Shown here one piece after another: positions 28,207 through 38,095 of a stretch of DNA of 64,000 nucleotides. This DNA comes from Saprospiraceae bacterium. Its GTDB lineage: Bacteria; Bacteroidota; Bacteroidia; Chitinophagales; Saprospiraceae. Location of the stretch: the NCBI GenBank assembly GCA_016716335.1, contig JADJWN010000006.1, forward strand, positions 62,001-126,000. Reading direction: 5' to 3'. Both the position numbers and the translations under genes were made by a program. The notes below the pieces were generated by a model. It saw only the letters and a list, made by a program, of their open reading frames with translations, did not search any database and was not told the origin of the DNA. Position 1 is the stretch's first letter; every line of letters begins with the position of its first letter.

Positions 28207-29577
28207 TCAACGTTTTGTTTTAAACAGTTCATTCAGCTCTTTCTCCGTTTTAAAGCCAAGGTCGAGGAATGTTGTAGTTACAAATTTTTTAATATCCTGG
28301 TAATCTTTGCCCCGTTTGTCGGTATATTTTGCAAGTAGTCTTTGGATATATTTCAGACTGATATCTTTGATGTTCTGATTAAATTTCTGATTGTAGAATA
28401 CGTTGATGTAGGATACAAATACCTTATTGATATCGAAATAATCATGGTATGAAGCCTCGTCCAGATTGTTGAGGAATGCTTCACAATATCCGAATATACT
28501 TTCTCTTAAGCACTCGTTTTCGGCACTAACGCCTTTGTGTTGTTCATAATAGTTCCTGGCAGCCTCAATAGAGTCTTCATGCACATAACCCTTGGTGTGA
28601 ATGATATCCATCATCTGATAGTATGAGGTGATTTCATCCTTCACCGTCTTATTGATAAGGGCTGACATTCTTTTATCTATCTCAGGAGAGATCTCCACTT
28701 CTGATTGGTAAATATTCAGCAGGAATCTGAAGAATTTTTCAGAAAACATATCCATATGGGCTCTGATATGGTCAAAAGCCTTGGTAAATGCTTTCTGATC
28801 CTCTTTGGGCAGGTCATAGAACATACCGGTAATCATGAGGAGCTCCAGAAATTCGGCCTCAGTGTAAAATTCTTCTTTTTTGATAAGCTGTGACAGGTGA
28901 GGCAGAAGGCTGCTGTTGTCAAATTTGCGGTGAGCTCTGTACAACAGGAAGTTTTTAAGGGCGGAACTGTAAATTTTCAATTCTGCCAGATTGGTCGGAA
29001 AATCGCAGGATTGAAAATTCTGATTGGCAAATTGTCGGGAATAGTTTTCGTAGCTCTGTTTGCGTACGGCAAGGTCTCTGTACTTATCCTGTTTTTGAGC
29101 AAGCAGAAAGTTTTTGATACGTTTGTTGCTTACCTGTTCCAGTAAATTTGTCAGCCAGATATCCGAGCTCAATGCAAATCCAATCTGTACGGTCTGACCT
29201 ATTCTTTGCTTTATGAGTTCGAAGTTGGCTGAATTACAGATAGTCAGTAATATATCCTTAAAGTGATCCTGCGGTCTTTTGTATTTGTAGTTACTGTCTA
29301 TTTCGCCTCTCAATACGGAATAGCCCAAAATCCTGGGCAGAAACATTCCTTCAAATCCCGGATCCAGGAGTGCATTTTCAAGGGCTACCAGCTGCAGAGG
29401 ATGATGATTGGCTACAGTTTCATACAATTCCTGCAGGTGTGGCTCGAAGGCTTCGGCCATGGTTTTGAAATCCTGCTCTTCTTCAGATTCCAGATAGTTC
29501 TGCAGTATTTCAGATTCCTGAAGGGCTGCCTTGAGTTGATTCAGGTGTTCCTGATATTGAGGGGCTAATGCTTCCAT
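28207..29577 (-). CDS. Large helical protein of unknown function
   Basis: 456 residues, no signal peptide and no membrane segment. Predicted almost wholly alpha-helical, rich in L, K, E, F and Y, with spaced repeats of the ARM/HEAT look but no recognisable motif. It sits between rpsP and the ABC-F gene, with terminators on both sides, so it is probably monocistronic. Codon use is like its neighbours, and I see no sign of transfer. Confidence 0.72.
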   Translation of the reverse strand: MEALAPQYQEHLNQLKAALQESEILQNYLESEEEQDFKTMAEAFEPHLQELYETVANHHPLQLVALENALLDPGFEGMFLPRILGYSVLRGEIDSNYKYKRPQDHFKDILLTICNSANFELIKQRIGQTVQIGFALSSDIWLTNLLEQVSNKRIKNFLLAQKQDKYRDLAVRKQSYENYSRQFANQNFQSCDFPTNLAELKIYSSALKNFLLYRAHRKFDNSSLLPHLSQLIKKEEFYTEAEFLELLMITGMFYDLPKEDQKAFTKAFDHIRAHMDMFSEKFFRFLLNIYQSEVEISPEIDKRMSALINKTVKDEITSYYQMMDIIHTKGYVHEDSIEAARNYYEQHKGVSAENECLRESIFGYCEAFLNNLDEASYHDYFDINKVFVSYINVFYNQKFNQNIKDISLKYIQRLLAKYTDKRGKDYQDIKKFVTTTFLDLGFKTEKELNELFKTKR

Positions 29578-29612
29578 AATATGTACGTTTTATAAGGTGT
29601 AAATCTTCATTG

Positions 29613-29655
29613 ATAAAATGAAACCAAGCAAAACACACTGATTTTGCTTGGTTTC
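29613..29655 (-). terminator. Intrinsic terminator of rpsP
   Basis: Perfect 14-pair stem: GAAACCAAGCAAAA at 29620-29633 and its complement at 29642-29655, with an 8-nt loop. On the minus strand it is followed by ATTTTATC. It lies about 57 bp after the rpsP stop. Confidence 0.8.
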
Positions 29656-29712
29656 AGTACAAATTATCTTAAAAACTACGGATAAACGTGAAAAGTTTAT
29701 CTCAAAATGCGA

Positions 29713-30324
29713 TTATTCTCCTTTATCTTCTTCTGTTTCCGATGCGCTTTCTGTTTCGGCAGGAGATTCAGTCTGCGTTTCCTCTGCTACCACTTCAGAT
29801 GCTGCTGATGATTCTGTCTCTGCAACAGCCTCGACATTTTCGTGAGCCTCTTCAGTTTCACGGAATGCCTGTGCTGCCAATTGTGTTTCCTCGTCTGCCT
29901 TGGGTGTCGTAACTTTAGCAGTACCTGATACTGCCAGTCTGAATGCATCCACTTCAGCCTTGGTTTGTGCTCTTCTTGCAGAAATTCTTGACTCCTTGGC
30001 ATCAATCCACTGTTGCCACATAGTATCTACCTGTTCCTGAGTCAAAGCTCCTTTTTTCAAGCCCCTCATGAGATGCTTCTTGTAATAAACGCCCTTGAAT
30101 CTGAGGATTGCTCTTACAGTATCGGTGGGTTGAGCTCCTTTAGTGAGCCAATCGTATGCTTTGTTCCTGTCTATTTCAATGGTAGCAGGCTTGGTCATTG
30201 GATTGTAGGTGCCGATTTTTTCTATAAATTTACCATCTCTTGGAGCTCTGGAATCCGCAATAACAATATGGTAAAACGGCGCTTTTTTACGTCCCTGCCT
30301 GGACAATCTGATTTTTACTGGCAT
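29713..30324 (-). CDS. rpsP: 30S ribosomal protein S16 with long acidic C-terminal extension
   Basis: 203 residues. The first 80 are typical S16 (VKIRLSRQGRKK..., YHIVIADSRAPRDG, IGTYNP, GAQPTDTVRAIL). The rest is a helical then low-complexity acidic tail rich in A, E, T and S, as seen in other Bacteroidota S16 proteins. No rimM or trmD follows, unlike the operon in many bacteria. The leader holds a hairpin that could regulate expression (see 30354-30390). Confidence 0.95.
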   Translation of the reverse strand: MPVKIRLSRQGRKKAPFYHIVIADSRAPRDGKFIEKIGTYNPMTKPATIEIDRNKAYDWLTKGAQPTDTVRAILRFKGVYYKKHLMRGLKKGALTQEQVDTMWQQWIDAKESRISARRAQTKAEVDAFRLAVSGTAKVTTPKADEETQLAAQAFRETEEAHENVEAVAETESSAASEVVAEETQTESPAETESASETEEDKGE

Positions 30325-30353
30325 GTGTTAAAATTTAATATTATGATAAAATC

Positions 30354-30390
30354 AAACCTGATTACTCCCCTAAAATGGGACGTCAGGTTT
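30354..30390 (-). promoter_or_regulatory. Hairpin in the rpsP leader
   Basis: AAACCTGA (30354-30361) and TCAGGTTT (30383-30390) form an 8-pair stem, with a possible inner CCC/GGG pair. It would be near the 5' end of the rpsP transcript. A leader-binding or RNA-stability role is possible; the loop carries no U-run after it on the minus strand, so it is not an obvious terminator. Confidence 0.5.
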
Positions 30391-30400
30391 TTAACGGCCG

Positions 30401-30408
30401 CAAAAGTA
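30401..30408 (-). promoter_or_regulatory. -7 box of rpsP (TACTTTTG on minus strand)
   Basis: Minus-strand TACTTTTG matches TAnnTTTG. It implies a leader of about 70 nt starting just before the hairpin at 30390. Confidence 0.55.
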
Positions 30409-30544
30409 CATTCTTTAGCTTAAATCACCAAATAAACCTCCAATAAAATAACGGAATGCCTTAAGAGATAAGGATATGCACACCCTGAAATGGAAATTAT
30501 CCTCCCTTTGATTAGGATAGTCTTAAATCGCTCTCCGCCGGATA

Positions 30545-32827
30545 TCAGAAAAACAATTTGGCTGACAAACTCGGAAGAATGGGTAATTGATTTACCCTGT
30601 TGTATTTGACCCTGTCAAAGTAAAATATATTGGGTCTGTCGTACACATTGGTTACACTGGCATTCAACTCCAGTCCTGAATGCTTGGTAAATTTGAATTT
30701 TCTGGTCATAGACAGATCCAGCCTGTGGTAATAGGGCAGACGTCCGCCGTTTCTTATCTCAGAATATATGATCCCCAATTCTTCAGGGTTGGAGGTAAGG
30801 AACGGGCTGTTGACTCCACCCAAAAAGTCCTGATAATTATAAAATCCCTGTGTTTTGGTAAACGGAAAGCCTGATCCGAGATTCCATCGGGCACTCATCT
30901 GCCAGTTGCCTTTACTGTCCAGGTCATAGGATGTCAGGAAGTTGACATTGTGCCTTCGGTCAAAAATGGTGGGATAGATCTGCTGTCCGTCATTTCTCTT
31001 TACATATCCGTGTGAGTAAGTAGCCCAGACATACAGTCTTTTCTTTTCATATTTGAAAGAAAAATCCACTCCGTATGCTTCTCCGGTTTCAATACTGTAA
31101 TTCGGGTCGTTGAGGCTGAGTTTGTTCCTGTTTACTACCACAAGCTGAGGAAAATCCTTATAGTACCCCTCCAGATTTATCTGTATATTTTTGCCCAGAT
31201 CATATTCGAATCCTGCAATGGCATGATGTGAAATCTGCAGCTTGTTTTTGACCGGCAGTCCGTCAAATCCGGCCACCTGTGACTCCGGCCCGGATAGGAA
31301 TCCGCTGAAAAGATTAACAACATCCCTTTCGTTGGAGGTGCTCAGTACATTTTGGGTGTATCTGCCGGCAGCACCTTTAAATCTCAGATTGTCTGATACA
31401 TTGTATTTCACTCCGAATCTGGGTTCCCATGTCAATGCTCCGAGAGATGAATAGTATTGGGTGCGGAAGGAAGGCTCGAGTATCAGGTTGCCGATGATTT
31501 GCTTGTATTTGAAATAGACACCAAGCTCTGTGGTATTCTGTTCCTGAGAAAGTCTTATATTAAAGGGGTTGATAAATTCGAAGTCAGTTCTGATACTTTT
31601 GAGTTCAAGACCGTATTTGATTTCATTTTTTTGATTGAAGAAGGCGAAGTCTATATTGGCGGATATTTCGTCAATATCTGATTTTCTGGGCTTGCCATCT
31701 TTTTCATCCAGACTGACGGTATAAGTCGTAAATCCTATCAAACCACTGATCAACATATCACTACCGGTGGGGATTAATCCGAAATTTATACCACCACCTG
31801 TATTCTTCCATCCGATATCAGCGACCAGCGGATTGTTATAGTTGTCAGAAAAATTAAATCCAAAGGCATTCAAACGGCTTCCGTTAGCTGCATTTATGGA
31901 TACTTTGCCGTAAAAATCTCTGAATGCAAAAGGCAGACCTATACTGTCCACATCTGCTGCGTAAGTATAGAGGTTTTTGGTAGTATGCTCCAACAGGGAT
32001 TTTTTACCGGTAAAAACATAGGAAATGGAAGTCTCGCCCTCCCTGAATTTTTTCAAAGGACCTTCTACCAGTCCTTTCACCATAAAAGGACCGCCGGAAA
32101 CAAATCCACTCTGGCGGGTTTTATTGCCTTCCCGGGTTTTGAGGTCCACAATAGCAGAGATACGTCCACCCTGTTCAGCACCGAAGCCACCGGTATACAC
32201 ATCTACATTACGTATCAGCTCGGTCTCAAAAACAGAATAAAATCCGATGGAATGAAAAGGGTTGTAGATATTCAGACCATCCAGCAATATCTTGTTTTGT
32301 ACCGGAGCTCCACCTCTGATGTAAATCTGTCCTCCCTGATCTCCTGTGGATATAATACCCGGAATTACCTGAAGATATTGGGCAATATCAGCCTCGCCAC
32401 CTGCTGAAGGAAGAGCTTTGATTTGCTTCGGGCTGACACTGATCTGACTGATATTGACTGTAGTACGGGCTTGTTCACGGGCAGCAGAAATATTGACTTC
32501 TGCAAGTTGCACGGCACTCTCTGACATATATATGGGTTGAGCCACAATGACATTTGCCCTGACCTGCACTGCAACCATCACGGTATCATACCCGATGTAG
32601 CTGGCCTTGAGGTTGTATTGACCGGGTGGAATTCCTGCGAGTATATAAAATCCGTTCAGATCCGAGGATGCTGCATAATTCGTTCCTTCCAGGAAAACAT
32701 TGCAGTAAATAATCGGCTCTCCGGTATTCTTATCCAATATATTGCCCCTTATTGTACCTGTCTGGGCGAAGCTGACCAAAATTATACCTGTGGTAAATAT
32801 CAGCGACCAGAAAATCTTTAGCATCAT
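30545..32827 (-). CDS. TonB-dependent outer-membrane receptor with carboxypeptidase-like regulatory domain
   Basis: About 760 residues. Signal peptide ends near SFAQ; then a CarboxypepD_reg-like domain (IRGNILDKNTGEPI, then LNGFYILAGIPPGQY), the plug domain (GGAPVQNKILLDGLNIYNP) and a 22-strand-type barrel ending in an aromatic residue (SLPSLSAKLFF). It is not paired with a SusD gene, so it is probably a siderophore, vitamin or peptide receptor rather than a glycan importer. The open frame starts at 32869, but a -7 box at 32843-32850 argues for the ATG at 32827. Confidence 0.9.
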   Translation of the reverse strand: MMLKIFWSLIFTTGIILVSFAQTGTIRGNILDKNTGEPIIYCNVFLEGTNYAASSDLNGFYILAGIPPGQYNLKASYIGYDTVMVAVQVRANVIVAQPIYMSESAVQLAEVNISAAREQARTTVNISQISVSPKQIKALPSAGGEADIAQYLQVIPGIISTGDQGGQIYIRGGAPVQNKILLDGLNIYNPFHSIGFYSVFETELIRNVDVYTGGFGAEQGGRISAIVDLKTREGNKTRQSGFVSGGPFMVKGLVEGPLKKFREGETSISYVFTGKKSLLEHTTKNLYTYAADVDSIGLPFAFRDFYGKVSINAANGSRLNAFGFNFSDNYNNPLVADIGWKNTGGGINFGLIPTGSDMLISGLIGFTTYTVSLDEKDGKPRKSDIDEISANIDFAFFNQKNEIKYGLELKSIRTDFEFINPFNIRLSQEQNTTELGVYFKYKQIIGNLILEPSFRTQYYSSLGALTWEPRFGVKYNVSDNLRFKGAAGRYTQNVLSTSNERDVVNLFSGFLSGPESQVAGFDGLPVKNKLQISHHAIAGFEYDLGKNIQINLEGYYKDFPQLVVVNRNKLSLNDPNYSIETGEAYGVDFSFKYEKKRLYVWATYSHGYVKRNDGQQIYPTIFDRRHNVNFLTSYDLDSKGNWQMSARWNLGSGFPFTKTQGFYNYQDFLGGVNSPFLTSNPEELGIIYSEIRNGGRLPYYHRLDLSMTRKFKFTKHSGLELNASVTNVYDRPNIFYFDRVKYNRVNQLPILPSLSAKLFF

Positions 32828-32842
32828 CACACGATTAAGGCG

Positions 32843-32850
32843 CAAAAGTA
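32843..32850 (-). promoter_or_regulatory. -7 box of the TonB receptor gene (TACTTTTG on minus strand)
   Basis: Matches TAnnTTTG and lies inside the theoretical N-terminal extension of the open frame, about 16 bp before the ATG at 32827. It supports the shorter start. Confidence 0.5.
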
Positions 32851-33033
32851 AAAATTTAATCCGATGCATGATGATTGATTTCCATTAATAGGTGAAATTG
32901 TCATTCCAAACACTTTTTTTGATTTTATACTCCGGAAAAAAAAATTAAATTGGGCACTAAATCCACATCTGATAAGTAAAACGGGAGAGAATAAATGTTA
33001 TTTTCGCCACCGGTTAGATAAAAAGTACTTACC

Positions 33034-34173
33034 ATGGGAAAAATAAAAATGGGTATGATCGGCGGTGGTCCGGGTTCTTTTATAGGAGCAGTACACCGGA
33101 TGGCTGCAAATCTGGACGGACAGATTGAGCTGGTCTGTGGTGCTTTCAGTTCAGATCCTGCGAAATCCTCACAGACCGGAAGGGAATTGTTTTTGAATCC
33201 TGACAGGGTTTATCCCGATTTTGCCACCATGATACAAAAGGAGAAAAACCTTTCACCGGAAGAAAGAATGGATTTTGTGTCCATTGTGACCCCCAATCAT
33301 GTGCATTTTGCTCCGGCAAAGATGGCCTTGGAGCATGGATTTCATGTGGTATGTGACAAACCCATGACCCACAATCTTGAGGAGGCTTATGAACTCCGAG
33401 AAGTGGTACGAAAATCAGGCCTTGTATTTGCACTCACCCACACTTATTCGGGGTATCCAATGGTCAAACAGGCGAAAGCCATGCTCGAAAACGGAGAATT
33501 GGGAAAAATCAGGAAAGTAGTGGTCGAGTACCCTCAGGGCTGGTTGTCCACCTTGCTGGAAGTTACGGATTCGAGACAGGCCTCATGGCGTACAGATCCC
33601 GCCAGGTCGGGAATAGCCGGTGCCATGGGAGATATTGGTACACATGCCGAGCATCTGGCAGAATATATTACAGGACTTAAAATAGAAAAATTGTGTGCGG
33701 ATATCAGTACCCTCGTGGAAGGGAGACGACTGGATGATGACGGAAATGTATTGCTGCGCTTTGATAATGGAGCCAGAGGAGTGTTGTATGCCAGTCAGAT
33801 TTCGGCGGGGGAGGAGAATAATCTCCGCATCCGTGTGTACGGGGAGAAGGGTAGTCTTGACTGGTCGCAGATGGAGCCTAATACCCTTACCGTAAGATGG
33901 CTGGATAAACCTATTCAGATACTGCGCACCGGAAGTGTCGGCCTGTATCCGGTAGCCAATGCGCATACCCGTGTTCCCTCCGGTCATCCGGAAGGATATC
34001 TGGAAGCGTTTGCCAATATCTACCGGAATGTGGCACATCATATCCGGGCTTATAAGTCGGGACAGTTGCCCGAGCCAATGCTGGATTTTCCCGGTGTTGA
34101 AGAAGGAGTGAGAGGTATGGAGTTTATCTACAAAGTCATCGAATCCGGCAGGAGTGAGCAGAAGTGGATTTAA
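33034..34173 (+). CDS. Gfo/Idh/MocA family oxidoreductase
   Basis: 379 residues. N-terminal Rossmann domain (MIGGGPGSFIGAVHR), VSIVTPNHVHFAPA and the conserved lysine motif CDKPMTHN; C-terminal alpha/beta domain with DIGTHAEHLAEYI supplying the catalytic His. NAD(P)-dependent sugar or inositol dehydrogenases are the usual role; the substrate is unknown. The next gene, a glycosyltransferase, is convergent and only 1 bp away. Confidence 0.9.
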   Translation: MGKIKMGMIGGGPGSFIGAVHRMAANLDGQIELVCGAFSSDPAKSSQTGRELFLNPDRVYPDFATMIQKEKNLSPEERMDFVSIVTPNHVHFAPAKMALEHGFHVVCDKPMTHNLEEAYELREVVRKSGLVFALTHTYSGYPMVKQAKAMLENGELGKIRKVVVEYPQGWLSTLLEVTDSRQASWRTDPARSGIAGAMGDIGTHAEHLAEYITGLKIEKLCADISTLVEGRRLDDDGNVLLRFDNGARGVLYASQISAGEENNLRIRVYGEKGSLDWSQMEPNTLTVRWLDKPIQILRTGSVGLYPVANAHTRVPSGHPEGYLEAFANIYRNVAHHIRAYKSGQLPEPMLDFPGVEEGVRGMEFIYKVIESGRSEQKWI

Positions 34174-34174
34174 T

Positions 34175-35188
34175 TCAGCCGGCCAGTATGATATCTTTTC
34201 CATTTACAAAACCTGACTTACTGTAGTATTCGACAATTGCATTGCCGGCCTCTCTTTTTTCTATCAGATTGATCAGACAATACATTTCAGGATCTGTAAT
34301 GTCGCGGTAGTCAATAAATCGGAAATCGGTGAGATTGCGTTTCTTCACGTCCGTACATCCGTATATATCCATTCCATGTGTAATCAAGTCTTTCGCTTTT
34401 TTCCTTATGGACACACTTGAGCCACAAATGATGGTTTTCCTTTGATTTGCTATGCCGGATTGCAGAAACCACTTAGCCAGATACAGGGATTTTACCTTCC
34501 AGAAAGCAGCTTTGCTATAATTGGGATGAGTCCGTGAAAGCCTTTCTGGCAAATCATTCCATTGCAGCAGATATTCGGGAATCTTGTAAAACCTCACCCC
34601 CTGATGCATCCACCGGAGCCACAATTCGTAATCCTCTGGTATATTTTCAGTAGAATAATATCCGAATTCGTCAATGAGTTTTTTTCGGAACATGACCGAG
34701 GGATGAGCTAATGGGGATTCGACAAATCGTGCATTGAAATGATCTTCGTGGCTTATCAGTCTGTTTTGCCATGCTACAAAATACCGGTAGCCTTCGTTTG
34801 GCAGATGCTCTGTCTGAGGAATTGTACACCTGCATGATACAACATCTGTATTCCGGTGATTTTGTAAGTAAACGATCTGTCTTTCCAGTCTCTCCGGCAT
34901 TGCAATGTCATCTGCATCCATCCTCGCTATATATGTTCCCCGAGCCTCAAGGATCCCGGTATTTAATGCATGAGCGATTCCCTGCTTCGGTTCGTGGAGC
35001 AGTTTTATTCGACTGTCATTTTGCATAATTTTTTTCAGCCGTTGTAAGGGAACATGCCTGGCATTGTTGCTGACCAGAATGAGTTCCCAGTCGTGATATG
35101 TCTGGTCAATAATGGAGTGTACTGCCAGATCTGCAAATGGAGCCTCTCCATGAAAAGGAAGAATAACAGATATTTTCGGATTGTCCAT
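34175..35188 (-). CDS. Family 2 glycosyltransferase
   Basis: About 337 residues from the ATG at 35188. GT-A fold: ISVILPFHGEAPFADLAVHSI, the nucleotide-sugar DxD as RMDADDIAMPERL, and an acceptor-side EDYELWLRW. The C-terminal 100 residues are an added domain (RKTIICGSSVSIRKKAKDLI) not needed for catalysis, with a Rossmann-like look. Probable role in surface polysaccharide synthesis. Confidence 0.87.
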   Translation of the reverse strand: MDNPKISVILPFHGEAPFADLAVHSIIDQTYHDWELILVSNNARHVPLQRLKKIMQNDSRIKLLHEPKQGIAHALNTGILEARGTYIARMDADDIAMPERLERQIVYLQNHRNTDVVSCRCTIPQTEHLPNEGYRYFVAWQNRLISHEDHFNARFVESPLAHPSVMFRKKLIDEFGYYSTENIPEDYELWLRWMHQGVRFYKIPEYLLQWNDLPERLSRTHPNYSKAAFWKVKSLYLAKWFLQSGIANQRKTIICGSSVSIRKKAKDLITHGMDIYGCTDVKKRNLTDFRFIDYRDITDPEMYCLINLIEKREAGNAIVEYYSKSGFVNGKDIILAG

Positions 35189-35394
35189 GGTCAGGAGATT
35201 TCGACTCTTTATCACAAACGGTCTAAATATAAGCAAAATATGCCATAAGCTGTAAAATGATTTAGTGAGCTGATTTCAGAAATAAAATACCATCCGAATT
35301 CTAATGGCACAGGTATAATTTTTTGCTCTAATTTTTTCTCCCTTAAGCTAAAAGTCTATATTCGCAGCATGCTTTTATTAATCCACAAAATCTG

Positions 35395-36585
35395 ATGCAC
35401 CCCTTAAAAAAAATATTCCTTCCGTTGTTTTTTGCCCTCTTTGGAATTCAGGCCTATGCCTCACTACCCGATGGAGTCAATGCACCGGACTGGACATTGA
35501 AAGATTTGGATGGAAGGGAGTACAACCTTTATGAAATTCTGCAAAGCGGAAGGCATGTTATCCTGCAGTTTGCCGCATCCTGGTGCGCCGCAAGCTGGAA
35601 ATATCACAAATCCGGAAGATTGAAGGCAATCTGGGACATGTATGGCCCAAAAGGTACCAATGAAGTGATGATTTTTCTCATTGAAGCCGATCTGAAAACC
35701 AACAGCAAATGTCTGTATGGACCTAAAGGATGTGTGGGAGGCACTACCGGTAACTGGTGTGCTAAAACCCCATTTCCGGTAATCAATCTTTCCGGGCAAT
35801 CAGGAATGAAAATATTACAGGAGTACAGAGTAAGTACTTTTCCGGAGGTATATTTGATTCATGCGGCAGATAAAAGAGTCTTCAATGTGGGTACGCTAAC
35901 TGTGGGTGGATGGCAATCATGGATTCACCAATCTTTCAAAATGTACAGTATGTCCAAGGTGGAGTTTGACGGTCTGTCAGATGCAAATCCCAGGATTCAT
36001 ATTATTTCATTTTACGGTGCCGGAGAGAAGAAATATGCCTGGAGCAATGGTCAATCGGGTCAAAAATTGCCGGTCAAAAGATCGGGGTCTTATCTCTGCA
36101 GGATTTCAGACAGAAATGGCTATTTTATAGATACTGAAATAATGCTTACAGATACAGACTTTATCACTTTTGAGGATACAGAGAATCAAAGAAATCACTG
36201 GCATCACGCTGTGCCAACAGAAGGTATTTCAGGAAATGAAAGTCTCAATGACCATTTGAATGGATATGCAGGGAATGAATCTCATCAGGAGGATAAGTTC
36301 CGGCTTTTGAACAGTCACCCTCAAGGTTCTGCACTACAAACGGCTGCATTTAAAATGTATCCCAATCCTGCAAGCCGGAATATTTATGTGACAGTACTGA
36401 ATGAAAATATCTCTTTTGCAGATGTATCCATCATGGATGATGCGGGCAAAATCTATGTCTTTGAAAATATGAATGGTCACGATAGCATTAACATAGATAT
36501 ATCCGGCCTGTTGCCGGGAATATATTTTCTTCAGGTAAGAAACAACAATTTTGTACAGGTAAAGAAGGTGTTTGTCATACAATGA
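35395..36585 (+). CDS. Secreted thioredoxin-like protein with type IX sorting domain
   Basis: 396 residues. Signal peptide ends around AYA at residue 22. A thioredoxin/AhpC-like domain follows (GVNAPDWTLKDLDGREY, FAASWCAASWKYH, STFPEVYLI). The active site reads CAAS instead of CxxC, so the resolving Cys is missing. After a short Ig-like region and a low-complexity linker, the last 80 residues (FKMYPNPASRNIYV to IYFLQVRNNNFVQVKKVFV) are a T9SS type A C-terminal signal. It is thus exported across the outer membrane and cell-anchored. Confidence 0.88.
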   Translation: MHPLKKIFLPLFFALFGIQAYASLPDGVNAPDWTLKDLDGREYNLYEILQSGRHVILQFAASWCAASWKYHKSGRLKAIWDMYGPKGTNEVMIFLIEADLKTNSKCLYGPKGCVGGTTGNWCAKTPFPVINLSGQSGMKILQEYRVSTFPEVYLIHAADKRVFNVGTLTVGGWQSWIHQSFKMYSMSKVEFDGLSDANPRIHIISFYGAGEKKYAWSNGQSGQKLPVKRSGSYLCRISDRNGYFIDTEIMLTDTDFITFEDTENQRNHWHHAVPTEGISGNESLNDHLNGYAGNESHQEDKFRLLNSHPQGSALQTAAFKMYPNPASRNIYVTVLNENISFADVSIMDDAGKIYVFENMNGHDSINIDISGLLPGIYFLQVRNNNFVQVKKVFVIQ

Positions 36586-36622
36586 GAAGCAGACTTTCAG
36601 ATTAAAAATTCATATATAAGTT

Positions 36623-37454
36623 TTGGCTGAATTAGGAAAAATCAATAAGCTCACCATTGTCAAGTCTGTGGACTTCGGATTGTATCTGGACGGAGGAGAA
36701 TATGGTGAAATTTTACTGCCCAAAAGATATGTTACACCTGATATGGTGCCGGGATCAGTAATAGAGGTGTTTGTATATCTTGATGGGGAAGAAAGACCCA
36801 TAGCTACTACCCTGAAACCGCTTGCTCAGGTCGGTGAGTTCGCTTATCTGAAAGTAAAAGCAGTAGAAAGAGCCGGAGCTTTTCTGGAGTGGGGCATCAT
36901 GAAAGATATCCTTGTGCCATTCCGGGAGCAACGCAGTCCTATGCAGGCAGGCAAGTCTTATGTAGTATATCTCTATGTAGATAAGTTGACAGACAGGATT
37001 CTTGCAACGCAGAAGCCAGAAAGGTTTTTCAAAAAATAAACCACCTTTCAAACCCGGTGATGCTGTAAAAATTATGGTGTGGCATCCTACAGATCTCGGA
37101 TATAAAGTGATTGTCGAAAATGCATGGCAGGGCATGCTGTTTAAAACAGATGTATTTAAACCTATCCGACCCGGTGAAATTTACACCGCTTATGTTAAGA
37201 AGCTCAGGGAAGATAATAAGCTGGATCTGGTACTTGAAAAACCCGGTTATGATAAGGTGAAGGATATATCCGGCTCAATAATGGAAAACTTGAAATCTAA
37301 AGGAGGTTTTATACCATTGACAGATAAAAGTGACCCGGATCTTATTTACAGGGAATTCGGGGTAAGTAAAAAAGTGTTTAAGCAGGCAGTAGGCCAGTTA
37401 TATAAACTCCGTAAAATTGAGTTGACAGAAAAAGGTATCAGATTGCTGAATTGA
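36623..37454 (+). CDS. cvfB: CvfB/YitL-type S1 RNA-binding protein (frameshifted)
   Basis: Two frames make one protein of about 277 residues. The first (to 37039) has two S1-like domains (YLDGGEYGEILLPKRYV and GAFLEWGIMKDILVPF) and ends ERFFKK. The second continues with NKPPFKPGDAVKIMVWHPTDLGYKVIVEN, a third S1-like domain and a C-terminal winged helix (GGFIPLTDKSDPDLIYREFGVSKKVFKQA). Dropping one A from the A6 tract at 37031-37036 joins them. No ATG is present; TTG at 36623 fits. The family binds RNA; its exact role is poorly known. Confidence 0.88.
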
Positions 37455-37474
37455 GATTTTTACCTCAATCGCCA

Positions 37475-37789
37475 CTACTTCTTGCCACGGTACTGATCTG
37501 TCATCTCCTTCGATACAGCTCCCGGTACTACTCTGATAAATACCTTGTCACTGACCTGCAGGGTTACTGCATCGTCCTCCACCTTATTGATCAGGCCTAT
37601 AATACCACTGGAGGTTACTACTTCATCCCCTTTTTGAAGGTTGGCTGAAAACTGATTTTGTTCTTTCTGTTTTTTGGCTTGGGGCCGTATGAAGAAAAAA
37701 TAAAAAAAAGCCACCAATAATGCAGGAAACACAAAACTCAAAGCCCCGCCTGATTGGGATTGTAATATAATCAACATTGCTGAATTCAT
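37475..37789 (-). CDS. yajC: Preprotein translocase subunit YajC
   Basis: 104 residues. One N-terminal membrane helix (ALSFVFPALLVAFFYFFF) followed by the family motif IRPQAKKQKEQ and the soluble GDEVVTSSGIIGLINKV domain. YajC associates with SecDF-SecYEG in the inner membrane. Convergent with cvfB. Confidence 0.94.
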   Translation of the reverse strand: MNSAMLIILQSQSGGALSFVFPALLVAFFYFFFIRPQAKKQKEQNQFSANLQKGDEVVTSSGIIGLINKVEDDAVTLQVSDKVFIRVVPGAVSKEMTDQYRGKK

Positions 37790-37859
37790 GGGTCTGTATA
37801 TTTAAGGATGCAAAGATATAAATCAAAAGCTTGCAGCTGTATTTTATTGAATTCTAAAT

Positions 37860-37935
37860 TGTATCAAATGTTAAGGTTTATGGGGTTTATAGGTTTATGG
37901 AGTTTATGGGGTTTATAGGGTTTATGGAGTGTATC
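37860..37935. repeat. Short GGTTTATGG-type repeat tract
   Basis: Irregular units GGGTTTATAGG/GTTTATGGAG in the 300-bp space between yajC and the next gene. Same sequence type as the start of the repeat region at 19745-20335. No gene is visible in 37790-37990 otherwise. Confidence 0.75.
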
Positions 37936-38095
37936 GTGCTACGCAGGGGAGTTTGCATCGATTGATTTTTTATCAAATTTATAAGTTGAAGATTATACGA
38001 CAAGTTTTTTTACAGATAAGCGTTTGTTTTTTCCGCCAAAGATAGATTTGAGGATTTCTGTTGAGCTGGGTTTGAAATCTTTTGCCTGCCGGGAT

